A stretch of DNA of 19,871 nucleotides, taken from assembly GCA_000431515.1 (NCBI GenBank), contig HF991331.1:12188-32058 (forward strand). The letters run 5' to 3'. Below the pieces are notes generated by a model that ran no database searches, was not told the origin of the DNA, and saw nothing but the letters and a program-made list of their open reading frames with translations. The position numbers and the translations under genes are program-made. The stretch is from Clostridium sp. CAG:632. Lineage in GTDB: Bacteria > Bacillota > Clostridia > Lachnospirales > Lachnospiraceae. Numbering within the stretch: position 1 is the stretch's first letter; each line of letters begins with the position of its first letter. Positions 13,258 through 19,871 of this stretch are shown in pieces.

Positions 13258-13304
13258 ACCTCCCTACTGCTCGTATAACTCAGCAATGCTAACCTACATA
13301 CAAT

Positions 13305-14687
13305 TTATTGCGTCCTTGACAACAGACATACACTCTCCACATGTCCTCCCTGGCAGAACTGATCTACGACCGCTACCTTCTCTACCTGATAGCCCAACTC
13401 ATCCATCCGCTTCACATCCCGGGCCAGAGTTGCCGGATCACAGCTGACATATACCACCCGCTGTGGTTTCATATCGGAGATGGTCTCCAGCACGATTTCT
13501 TCACAGCCCTTCCGTGGCGGATCCACCACAATTACATCTGCATAGATTCCATGCTCCCGATATTGCTGCGGCAATACCTCCTCTGCTTTCCCAACAAAAA
13601 ACTCCACATTTTCTATATGATTCAGAGTTGCATTTCTTCTGGCATCCTCTATTGCTTGCGGAACAATCTCCACACCATAGACCTGTCCTGCCTTCTGACT
13701 CAGAAACAGAGAAATGGTTCCGATTCCGCAGTACAGATCCCAGACGGTCTCTCCACCCTGCAGATCTGCATATTCCAATGCTTTATCGTATAATTTCTTC
13801 GTCTGCACCGGATTCACCTGATAAAAGGAAAGCGGCGAGATCTGATACTGAATTGCTCCGATATAATCCGTAATATAATCCTGTCCCCATAAGGTTTTAC
13901 AACAACTGCCCAGAATCCGGTTCGTTTTTTCCCGATTCAGGTTAATGCTGATACTGGTCATTCCCGGCACCGTTTTCAGCTGCTCTATCAGCTTATCTGC
14001 ATGTGGCAGCGTTTCTCCATTGATCACCAGACATACCATAATCTCACCGGTGGTGAATCCTACGCGTGTTAATATATGCCGCACCAATCCGGTATGCTGT
14101 TCCTCATCATAGGTGGATATCTGATAGTTCTGCAGAAATTCCCGCACGATTCGGATAATCGTATCATTTCCCTCTGCCTGAATAAAGCACTGTGGGGTAT
14201 CAATGATCGTATGAGTCCGCCCGGCATAAAATCCGGTCACTACATTCCCCTGCTTGTCCCTGCCAACCGGAAACTGTGCCTTATTCCGATAATGCCACGG
14301 TTCTTCCATTCCGATAATCGGCTCCATATACTGTTCCGGATGTTCCAAACCACCGATCCGGCTCAGGCAATTCCGCACCTTATTCCATTTAAACTCCAGC
14401 TGTTTCTCATAGCTGACATGTTGAAGCGTACATCCTCCACATTGTCTGGCTACTGGGCATCGCGGCTCCACCCGATCCGGGGAAGGCTGCAACACCTTCA
14501 GAACTCTGGCATAGGTATACTGCTTCTTCACCTTTGTAATCACTGCCTGAATGTGATCTCCCATGACAGCATCCTTTACAAACACAGCTATGCCACGTTC
14601 CCCGGCTTCTGAATTTACATGTCCGATTCCTTCGCCGTCTGTTCCCATATCCTCGATTGTCAGTTCAATCACATCATTTTTCTTCAT
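13305..14687 (-). CDS. rlmD: 23S rRNA (uracil-C5)-methyltransferase RlmD-type
   Basis: A 460-residue SAM-dependent RNA m5U methyltransferase of the RumA/TrmA/RlmCD family. In order: N-terminal TRAM RNA-binding domain (ELTIEDMGTDGEGIGH); Fe-S cysteines in CPVARQCGGCTLQHVSYEKQ plus a later Cys in TPQCF; SAM motif DLYCGIGTISLFL; VVDPPRKGC; catalytic Cys in VYVSCDPATLARD; and the Glu base in GHVESVCLL. In Firmicutes the same family (RlmCD) can modify both U747 and U1939 of 23S rRNA, so the exact target is uncertain. The frame extends to 14744, but that segment overlaps a decayed acetyltransferase gene and the homologous sequence begins at ATG 14687 (MKKNDVIEL). The ribosome site there is weak (AGGATGG). 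No terminator separates it from the SIR2 gene. Confidence 0.94.
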   Translation of the reverse strand: MKKNDVIELTIEDMGTDGEGIGHVNSEAGERGIAVFVKDAVMGDHIQAVITKVKKQYTYARVLKVLQPSPDRVEPRCPVARQCGGCTLQHVSYEKQLEFKWNKVRNCLSRIGGLEHPEQYMEPIIGMEEPWHYRNKAQFPVGRDKQGNVVTGFYAGRTHTIIDTPQCFIQAEGNDTIIRIVREFLQNYQISTYDEEQHTGLVRHILTRVGFTTGEIMVCLVINGETLPHADKLIEQLKTVPGMTSISINLNREKTNRILGSCCKTLWGQDYITDYIGAIQYQISPLSFYQVNPVQTKKLYDKALEYADLQGGETVWDLYCGIGTISLFLSQKAGQVYGVEIVPQAIEDARRNATLNHIENVEFFVGKAEEVLPQQYREHGIYADVIVVDPPRKGCEEIVLETISDMKPQRVVYVSCDPATLARDVKRMDELGYQVEKVAVVDQFCQGGHVESVCLLSRTQ

Positions 14688-14700
14688 TCCACTATCCATC

Positions 14701-14892
14701 CTATAATACATGATAATACGGACAAATATCTTCATAATGTCCATCCTTCGTCCGGAAGCCTCCCGGAATCACGCCCAGTTGTGTGAAACCAAGCCGCTCA
14801 TATAAATGTCTGGCATGAACATTGCTGGCAACTACTGCATTAAACTGCAGCACGCCATATCCATGCTCCCTGCCCTGAATCAGACAGTCTGA
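14701..14892 (-). pseudogene. C-terminal remnant of a GNAT acetyltransferase
   Basis: Minus-strand translation from 14892 to the TAG at 14701 gives about 63 residues that read as the end of an acetyltransferase: CLIQGREHGYGVLQFNAVV, then ASNVHARHLYERLGF, then GVIPGGFRTKDGHYEDICPYYHVL. LYERLGF is the GNAT motif B helix-strand and PGGFRxKDGxYEDI is a familiar C-terminus of that family. The frame has a stop just upstream and the catalytic N-terminal two thirds are missing; the fragment overlaps the end of the YjbR-MGMT gene by 13 bp. It is therefore a 5'-truncated relic, probably left by a deletion that joined the two genes. Confidence 0.8.
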
Positions 14893-15542
14893 CTACTATA
14901 TTCATGCCTGATTGCCTCCACATCGATACCGTATTTTGTAAGATCTACTTTTCCATTTATCACTTCAATTCCGTCCGCCTCCAGAATCGCCGCCTGCTTT
15001 CCTGCGCCTCCGAATGCAAACTCGCCTGCCAGCTCTCCCTTCGCATTCACCACCCGATAGCAGGGGATATGCTCCGGATCCGGATTTCTGTGCAAGGCAT
15101 TTCCAACCGCCCGTGCCATCTTCCTATCGCCGGCGAGCTCTGCTACCTGCCCATAGGTAGCCACCTGTCCCCTCGGTATCTTTTTTACTGCCTCATAGAT
15201 CCGCTTCGTCGGGTTGTCTGTGACCAGCTCATAGCTCTCCGCAATCATCTTCCGCACCGCCTCATCCGGGATGCTGCCATCCAGAACGATCGTATTCCAA
15301 TGATCCTTATTCTGATGCCACCCCGGGATCACTGACGGGAACGCACTGCGCCAGTAATCTCTCCACTCCGGATCTGTCTTTACATTCAGATTCAGATATC
15401 CATTCCTCTCGTAAGTCCAGAGGAATGCCTTTTTGCTTCCCTTCACCCGGACCAACTGCCAGTTTTCATCATGAAACGGTGCCTGCTGATAGGTATCCGG
15501 AAAGGAAAGTCCATATTCCAGTGCTTCTTTTCTTGTCATCAT
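14880..15542 (-). CDS. YjbR/MmcQ domain fused to an MGMT-type alkyltransferase domain
   Basis: A 220-residue two-domain protein. Residues 1-105 match the MmcQ/YjbR (CyaY-like) fold: EALEYGLSFPDTYQQAPFHD near the start, then the FLWTYERNGYLNLNVKTDP and SVIPGWHQNKDHWNTIVLDG patterns. Residues 112-200 are the DNA-binding and active-site domain of O6-alkylguanine-DNA alkyltransferases: IPRGQVATYGQVAELAG (winged helix), ARAVGNALHRNP with the arginine-finger region, and PCYRVVNAKGELAGEFAFGG. The acceptor Cys is present, but the usual PCHRV is PCYRV, so alkyl transfer or only damage binding (as in ATL proteins) are both possible. Start ATG 15542 has GAGGAG 8 nt upstream. It probably acts in DNA alkylation repair, with AlkD encoded close by. 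Confidence 0.9.
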   Translation of the reverse strand: MMTRKEALEYGLSFPDTYQQAPFHDENWQLVRVKGSKKAFLWTYERNGYLNLNVKTDPEWRDYWRSAFPSVIPGWHQNKDHWNTIVLDGSIPDEAVRKMIAESYELVTDNPTKRIYEAVKKIPRGQVATYGQVAELAGDRKMARAVGNALHRNPDPEHIPCYRVVNAKGELAGEFAFGGAGKQAAILEADGIEVINGKVDLTKYGIDVEAIRHEYSSQTV

Positions 15543-15641
15543 TTGTCATGCTCCTCATTGGTGCTACCACATTTATATCCTCTGTATACGTGTGTCTACC
15601 TTACTGCATACATGTCTTCTATATGCTCCACTCCGGTCGCA

Positions 15642-16292
15642 TTAATTCCATGGATTCTGTCTATCACTACCGACATAGGTTGTATTATATCCATGATTTT
15701 CTCTCGGTCTTAAATCATTCGGATACATAGTATCTGTATAGATTGCTTCCTGATATTCCTTTACCAGTCGGAATACACTCTCGTAGTCCTTAATATTATC
15801 AATATTCATCCCGTGCGAGTGTCCGCCTTCTGACGTTGTAGACACATGACTGCAGACCGTGATCACATCACCGGTACCGCACATTTTATCGAAGATTCCC
15901 TGACTTACGGTTACATGGGATAGATCGGCAAACGGTTTCATCTCCGTCACCGTCTTAAATACTCCGGTCTGAATGTAAATGGCTCTGTCCGTAATCAGAT
16001 ATTCCGTATTCTTCGCCTTCATACCGGCAGTCAGAACGCCAAACAGGTAAAGCCATACCGGCATCAGATGAATCAGAAAAAATCCGGCCGTTCCCAGTGT
16101 AAATAAAGCCGGTGTCCCACTTGATGCAAAGCCTCCCATAAAAACACCAATGAATCCTGTATCAATCAAAAGCCATACAATCGCAAAAGGGAGTAATGGA
16201 TTAAAGATTCCCTCCAATATAGATACCTTTACATCCTTTTTTCCTTCCCATATGATCGTTTCGTTTGAACTGATCTGATTTCGTAATGTCAT
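15642..16292 (-). CDS. PH-domain (bPH2/DUF304) membrane protein
   Basis: A 216-residue protein. After a short N-terminus (NETIIWEGKKDV), two hydrophobic segments span about residues 28-55 and 65-90. A bacterial pleckstrin-homology-like domain follows (about 95-185): NTEYLITDRAIYIQTGVF and DLSHVTVSQGIFDKMCGTGDVIT are the standard bPH2 signature. The C-terminus is polar (RPRENHGYNTTYVG). The role of this family is not established; membrane-associated stress functions have been suggested. The start at 16292 has GGAG 9 nt upstream. The 99 bp to the next gene downstream contain no clear terminator. Confidence 0.85.
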   Translation of the reverse strand: MTLRNQISSNETIIWEGKKDVKVSILEGIFNPLLPFAIVWLLIDTGFIGVFMGGFASSGTPALFTLGTAGFFLIHLMPVWLYLFGVLTAGMKAKNTEYLITDRAIYIQTGVFKTVTEMKPFADLSHVTVSQGIFDKMCGTGDVITVCSHVSTTSEGGHSHGMNIDNIKDYESVFRLVKEYQEAIYTDTMYPNDLRPRENHGYNTTYVGSDRQNPWN

Positions 16293-16320
16293 TTACTCTT
16301 TCTCCTTCATCTATGTCACT

Positions 16321-16366
16321 TGCAGCATCCGGCTATAGAAATTTATACCTTGTTGCTGCATTTTTT
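16321..16366 (+). other. Plus-strand hairpin with a T tail, no plus-strand gene
   Basis: TGCAGCA (16321-16327) and TGCTGCA (16354-16360) form a 7-bp stem with a 26-nt loop, followed on the plus strand by six T residues. It resembles an intrinsic terminator for plus-strand transcription although both flanking genes are on the minus strand. It might limit antisense transcription into alkD or be chance; read on the minus strand it lacks a T tail. Confidence 0.35.
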
Positions 16367-16372
16367 AATCAA

Positions 16373-17047
16373 TTATCGAAGTGTTTTCAGATACACCTTC
16401 TGCTCATCCATGATCCGGTAGCTTTCAATCGCTTTCTGAATGGTTTTCCTATGTACCCAGTCTGAGAGCTGTCGTTTCTCCAGATACGGAATCGTCGCCT
16501 CCCATTGCTTCGCCAGCGCCGTTGCAAAGTACCACGCAATCATCATATTCACATAATACTCCTCCGACCGGACATCTGCTGCAAGCTGCAGATATTCGGG
16601 TTTGAAATCCGCATCCAGATATAAACGCATCAGCATTCCGATTCCATACCGTATCGTATAGGTCTCCCCGGATGCGATCCATGAGCGGATGACCGGCAAT
16701 AATTCCTCTTTATGCCTTCTGAAGCATTTCGGTTCCGGGAAATCACAGGTTGCCCAGTTATTAATATATGGCAGAAATCTCCGGACCTCCCATAGACATC
16801 TGTCATACTCCCTTATCGATGTAATCAGCATCATATGAAGATTATTCTCCTCATAATACTGATGTGGCAGCGTCTGTATAAATGCCCCCGCCTCCTCCGT
16901 CTTCGCATAGCTCTTCGCAAAGGCACGCAGGACAGGCACGCGGATTCCGATCACACTGTCAGGATCAATCCCCGGCATCAGCTTACTATGAAACTCTTTA
17001 TACTTTATATCCTGCAGTTCAAATAACCGCTTCTGTAACTCATTCAT
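16373..17047 (-). CDS. AlkD-type DNA alkylation repair protein
   Basis: A 224-residue all-helical (HEAT-like repeat) protein of the AlkC/AlkD glycosylase superfamily, which removes N3- and N7-alkylated purines without base flipping. Diagnostic stretches are GIRVPVLRAFAKSYAK (residues 34-49), NNWATCDFP with the Trp and Asp of the active-site region (residues 96-104), IRYGIGMLMRLYLD, and WVHRKTIQKAIESYR near the C-terminus. Length matches the family. The start is ATG 17047; GAGG lies rather far upstream (about 14 nt), so translation may be modest. It is on the same strand as, and about 0.8 kb upstream of, the YjbR-MGMT gene, with the PH-domain gene between. Confidence 0.9.
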   Translation of the reverse strand: MNELQKRLFELQDIKYKEFHSKLMPGIDPDSVIGIRVPVLRAFAKSYAKTEEAGAFIQTLPHQYYEENNLHMMLITSIREYDRCLWEVRRFLPYINNWATCDFPEPKCFRRHKEELLPVIRSWIASGETYTIRYGIGMLMRLYLDADFKPEYLQLAADVRSEEYYVNMMIAWYFATALAKQWEATIPYLEKRQLSDWVHRKTIQKAIESYRIMDEQKVYLKTLR

Positions 17048-17069
17048 TCTGTACGTTTTTTCCTCTTAT

Positions 17070-17115
17070 AAAAAATTCCCTCAGGAGTCAGCACATCATT
17101 CCTATCCTGAGGGAA
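17070..17115 (-). terminator. Intrinsic terminator after the FliD-C-like gene
   Basis: TTCCCTCAGGA (17076-17086) and TCCTGAGGGAA (17105-17115) form a perfect 11-bp stem with an 18-nt loop; on the minus strand six T residues follow (A run 17070-17075). It lies 17 bp beyond the stop codon at 17133 and 20 bp before the alkD start. Confidence 0.93.
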
Positions 17116-17132
17116 CCATCAGGCACTATCTC

Positions 17133-17900
17133 TTAAAAATAACCGTTATATAACGAGCCACTGTAATAGCTGTTATAATAACCATTACTTCCATACAGAC
17201 CTCCGCCTAACTGACTGATCTGATTGCCTGCCTGTGATGCAACCCGACCTGCCGCAGAAGAAACAACTCCTGCATAAGAACTGCTTCCGTTGAATAACGC
17301 TTTCACCTTACTCATATCCGCAGTCTTGAACTTCTGCTCGTCCACTGTCAGCTTACCATCCGTACCGACTGTAATGCCGACCTTTGACAATCCCTTGCTC
17401 ATGATATTCGTCATATTCTGCATATGATTTCCGGCATTCTTTACCGCAGTACTACTTACCTTACTCAATGCATCTACGGTATCGTTATACTGTGTAACAA
17501 AATTGCCGACTGCCTTGTATGCAGCATCTGCATCATACTTTTCTTCATTGGCAAACAGACTGTCCTTTCCGATTGCTGTCAGCTTCTTTGTCGATGCAAC
17601 GAGATCCGATGCCTCTGATTTCACCGTCGACAAAGCGACTGTACCGGTACTATTGAGCTTCGTATGCTTTCTTATTGAACCGGTAGTACTCTTATCTGTT
17701 GTATCAGAATCCGTACTGTTCATCTTCTTATAATACGATTTTACAAGCTTACGGTATGCTCCATTGCGAATGCTGGAGTATTCCCCAAGATTGCTGTAAA
17801 ATGATGATGTGGATGATGAACCGGAGCCAAACATATTGGAATACGAAGAACCGGTGCGAAACATATGCGCATAGCTTGAAAGTCCATATAATCCTGTCAT
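17133..17900 (-). CDS. FliD C-terminal-like protein, function unknown
   Basis: A 255-residue protein, rich in Ser, Tyr, Gly and Asn at both ends. The first 60 residues are low complexity (FGSGSSSTSSFYSN). The centre (about 125-205) resembles the C-terminal domain of the flagellar filament cap protein FliD: a helix FVTQYNDTVDALSKVSS, then SKGLSKVGITVGTDGKLTVD and a segment ending KALFNGSSSYAG. The N-terminal FliD domain and any signal peptide are missing, and no flagellar gene lies nearby, so it is not a standard cap protein. The start at 17900 has a very strong ribosome site (AAAGGAGG). With the strong terminator this suggests a well-expressed single-gene unit. A relative of FliD with another surface or secretion-linked role is my guess. 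Confidence 0.78.
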   Translation of the reverse strand: MTGLYGLSSYAHMFRTGSSYSNMFGSGSSSTSSFYSNLGEYSSIRNGAYRKLVKSYYKKMNSTDSDTTDKSTTGSIRKHTKLNSTGTVALSTVKSEASDLVASTKKLTAIGKDSLFANEEKYDADAAYKAVGNFVTQYNDTVDALSKVSSTAVKNAGNHMQNMTNIMSKGLSKVGITVGTDGKLTVDEQKFKTADMSKVKALFNGSSSYAGVVSSAAGRVASQAGNQISQLGGGLYGSNGYYNSYYSGSLYNGYF

Positions 17901-17961
17901 ATACCCCCCTCCTTTCCTTCAGATTCATGAGTCCCGGATAATCCGTAACAGACTCATTCAT

Positions 17962-17974
17962 ATTATATATCGGT
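17962..17974 (-). promoter_or_regulatory. Possible promoter of the FliD-C-like gene
   Basis: The minus strand reads ACCGATATATAAT about 65 bp before the start. It contains TATAAT but no good -35 box for sigma-A. ACCGATAT also resembles the sigma-28 (flagellar) -10 consensus GCCGATAA at 6 of 8 bases, again without a clear -35. The gap also holds ATGAGTC...GACTCAT, a 7-bp inverted repeat near 17926-17957. Confidence 0.3.
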
Positions 17975-17989
17975 TCTTATTTATGAATC

Positions 17990-18940
17990 CTATACATTCG
18001 GCTTGGAAGTCGCCCGGAGATTACTCTCAAAGTTCCGGTTGTATCCCATCCAGTTTCCGCCTTCATTCTTATTATTCAGCTCTTCAATAAAGATCTGCAG
18101 CTTTGCATCCGTGTTATCCGCAAAGGATAATGCCAGTGCTTCGATCAGTGCCGGTTTCTTCGGTGAACCGTATTCCAGCTCCCCATGATGTGCAAGAATA
18201 CAATGCTTCAGCTCATTGGCAAGCTTTACCGGAAATCCCTCGATTTCCTTCATCTTTCCGTCCAGAAGCATAGTTCCCATAACAATATGTCCGATCAGCT
18301 GTCCTTCGTCTGTATAATCATTCTCCGGAAACTCAGATAATTCATCCACCTTACCGATATCATGACAGATTGCGGCCGTGATCAGCAGATCGCGGTTCAG
18401 AATCGGATATTGGAGTGAATAATAGTCACAAAGCTTCGCAACTGCCAGTGTATGCTGCAGCAGACCGCCGATAAAACCATGATGAATGGACTTTGCAGCA
18501 GAATGATTTTTAAACTTCTCTGCAAATTCCTTGTCATTGATAAATATATTCTGTAATAACCGATTCAGGTATTTATCCTTTACACTCTTCATCAAATCTG
18601 TCAGTTCTTTGTACATATCATCAATATTGAATGAAGAGCACGGCATATAATCTGCCACATGGTACTCTCCCTCCTGTGCCTTACGTACCTGTTTTACATT
18701 CAGCTGAAGGTTGCCCTGAAAGCTGACCACCTGTGCGATCACAGAAATGTAATCCATTGCATCAAAATGAGCAATTCCATTATTCAGATCCCAGATCTTG
18801 GCATCGATTACTCCGGTCTTATCCTGTAACAGCATTGAAAAATAAGTCTTGCCGGCCTTGGTCTGCTGAGACTGCTTCGTCTTACAGAAATAAATTGCAT
18901 TGATCATATCTCCTTCGTGGAGATCACTTATATAATACAT
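17990..18940 (-). CDS. yhaM: 3'-5' exoribonuclease YhaM-type (OB fold plus HD domain)
   Basis: A 316-residue protein, the usual length for YhaM. The N-terminal OB-fold (about residues 10-90) includes TYFSMLLQDKTGVIDAKIWD and the nucleic-acid binding strand FQGNLQLNVKQVRKA. The HD phosphohydrolase domain follows with HHGFIGGLLQHTLAVAKL, the metal-binding ICHDIGKVDE and HCILAHHGELEYGSP, which is the characteristic YhaM stretch. The family degrades single-stranded RNA and DNA from the 3' end with Mn2+ and takes part in RNA decay. The ATG at 18940 has GGAGAGG about 7 nt upstream. The gene lies 74 bp downstream of uvrA with no terminator between, so the two may be co-transcribed. Confidence 0.93.
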   Translation of the reverse strand: MYYISDLHEGDMINAIYFCKTKQSQQTKAGKTYFSMLLQDKTGVIDAKIWDLNNGIAHFDAMDYISVIAQVVSFQGNLQLNVKQVRKAQEGEYHVADYMPCSSFNIDDMYKELTDLMKSVKDKYLNRLLQNIFINDKEFAEKFKNHSAAKSIHHGFIGGLLQHTLAVAKLCDYYSLQYPILNRDLLITAAICHDIGKVDELSEFPENDYTDEGQLIGHIVMGTMLLDGKMKEIEGFPVKLANELKHCILAHHGELEYGSPKKPALIEALALSFADNTDAKLQIFIEELNNKNEGGNWMGYNRNFESNLRATSKPNV

Positions 18941-19014
18941 GTCTTATCCTCTCCTGTTTTCTCCATTTCTTGATTCAAATATCTCTTTACCTTAGTATGA
19001 TAGTATGTCTGAAG

Positions 19015-19871
19015 TTATTTTGTCAAATATTTCTCCAGATACTTACCGGTATAACTTTCCGGACACTGTACTACCTCTTCCGGTGTTCCCTGTGTTACGA
19101 TCGTACCACCGTGGGCACCGCCCTCCGGTCCGATATCAATAATATAATCCGCCGTCTTGATCACATCCAGATTATGCTCGATCACAACGACCGTATTACC
19201 GCCTTCTGTCAGGCGTTGCAGAATATCGATCAGCTTATGAACATCTGCAAAATGCAGACCGGTCGTCGGTTCATCCAGAATATATATCGTTCTGCCGGTG
19301 CTTCGTTTGCTCAGCTCCGTTGCCAGCTTAATTCGCTGTGCCTCACCACCGGAAAGTGCTGTTGATGGCTGTCCCAGCTTAATATATCCCAGTCCGACAT
19401 CCCGCAGGGTTTCTATCTTCCGTAGAATCGATGGCAGGTTTTCAAAGAATACGCATGCCTCATCTACCGTCATATCCAGAACATCTGCAATACTCTTGCC
19501 CTTATACTTTACATCCAGAGTCTCCCGATTGTAACGCTTTCCATGACATACCTCACACGGTACATACACATCCGGCAGGAAATGCATCTCTATCTTAATG
19601 ATACCGTCACCCTTGCAGGCCTCGCAGCGACCGCCGGATACATTGAAGCTGAACCGGCCCTTGCCATAGCCCTTTGCCTTCGCATCCTTGGATGACGCAA
19701 ACAGATCCCGGATCATATCAAAAACACCCGTATAGGTGGCCGGATTTGAACGTGAAGTTCTGCCGATCGGCGACTGGTCAATATTGATCACCTTATCCAG
19801 CTGTTCGATTCCCAGAATATCATCATGCTTGCCCGGCTTCTCCTTTGCACGATTTAAATCCCGTGCCAGAT
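19015..19871 (-). CDS. uvrA: Excinuclease ABC subunit A, C-terminal part
   Basis: The frame is open to the right edge of the window (last 284 residues); an internal GTG at 19791 is not a real start. UvrA recognises bulky DNA lesions and loads UvrB. Visible features: DKVINIDQSPIGRTSRSNPATYTG, the UvrA C-terminal half signature; the zinc-binding pairs CEAC and CEVC (near 19540-19635); the ABC signature LSGGEAQRIKLATEL; Walker B IYILDEPTTGLHFADV; and the H-loop in VVVIEHNLDVIKTADYIIDIGPEGG. The C-terminus is complete. With the MGMT-type and AlkD genes it adds a third DNA-repair gene within 5 kb, though the order does not prove a common operon. Confidence 0.97.
   Translation of the reverse strand, partial: LARDLNRAKEKPGKHDDILGIEQLDKVINIDQSPIGRTSRSNPATYTGVFDMIRDLFASSKDAKAKGYGKGRFSFNVSGGRCEACKGDGIIKIEMHFLPDVYVPCEVCHGKRYNRETLDVKYKGKSIADVLDMTVDEACVFFENLPSILRKIETLRDVGLGYIKLGQPSTALSGGEAQRIKLATELSKRSTGRTIYILDEPTTGLHFADVHKLIDILQRLTEGGNTVVVIEHNLDVIKTADYIIDIGPEGGAHGGTIVTQGTPEEVVQCPESYTGKYLEKYLTK

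Noticed and set aside
11344..13304. Integrated mobile element carrying the SIR2 gene
   Set aside because: No integrase, transposase, terminal inverted repeats or duplicated tRNA end is visible; the 14-bp core repeat lies on one side of the gene only, so it cannot be the target duplication.
14688..14744. N-terminal extension of RlmD starting MDIMKIF
   Set aside because: This stretch is the end of the acetyltransferase relic read in another frame, and the family-typical N-terminus begins at 14687.

Overview
The window looks like chromosome of a low-to-mid G+C anaerobic Firmicute, most likely a gut Lachnospiraceae. This is inferred from the gene families (hybrid-cluster protein, oleate hydratase, a YjbR-MGMT fusion, YhaM, MATE pumps), the strong GGAGG-type ribosome sites, the classic sigma-A promoters and the T-rich intrinsic terminators. 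No rRNA, tRNA, CRISPR array, transposase or integrase is visible. Apart from the first gene, every convincing protein gene lies on the minus strand, so the window is read from right to left.

Layout. 1-1404 (+) is the 3' part of hcp, convergent with an SGNH esterase (1434-2093). 2228-3700 is a compact cysteine module: cysK with its own terminator, a perfect sigma-A promoter and a 38-codon leader ORF with five consecutive Cys codons. 3713-5136 holds a DUF11-type beta-repeat protein with a strong terminator and a GNAT acetyltransferase. 5137-5468 is an intergenic stretch with a 57-bp tandem repeat and the ohyA terminator. 5469-8046 is oleate hydratase with an upstream TetR-type regulator; a similar sequence motif precedes both genes, so the regulator probably controls both. 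8093-11042 carries two different MATE efflux genes; the second has an intrinsic terminator placed just before its ribosome site.

11043-13257 is the accessory-looking part: a 75-codon orphan ORF, an A+T-rich stretch with a plus-strand promoter and two copies of a hairpin repeat (a candidate small RNA), and an A+T-rich SIR2-domain gene resembling the NADase effectors of anti-phage systems. 13305-17047 returns to housekeeping genes: RlmD, a GNAT remnant, a YjbR-MGMT fusion, a PH-domain membrane protein and an AlkD-type DNA glycosylase, giving two alkylation-repair genes in one neighbourhood. 17133-19871 holds a FliD-C-like protein with a near-perfect terminator, the YhaM exoribonuclease and the 3' part of uvrA.

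The two observations most worth following are the poly-cysteine leader ORF in front of cysK, which suggests cysteine-responsive attenuation, and the SIR2 gene with its convergent, repeat-bearing putative small RNA.
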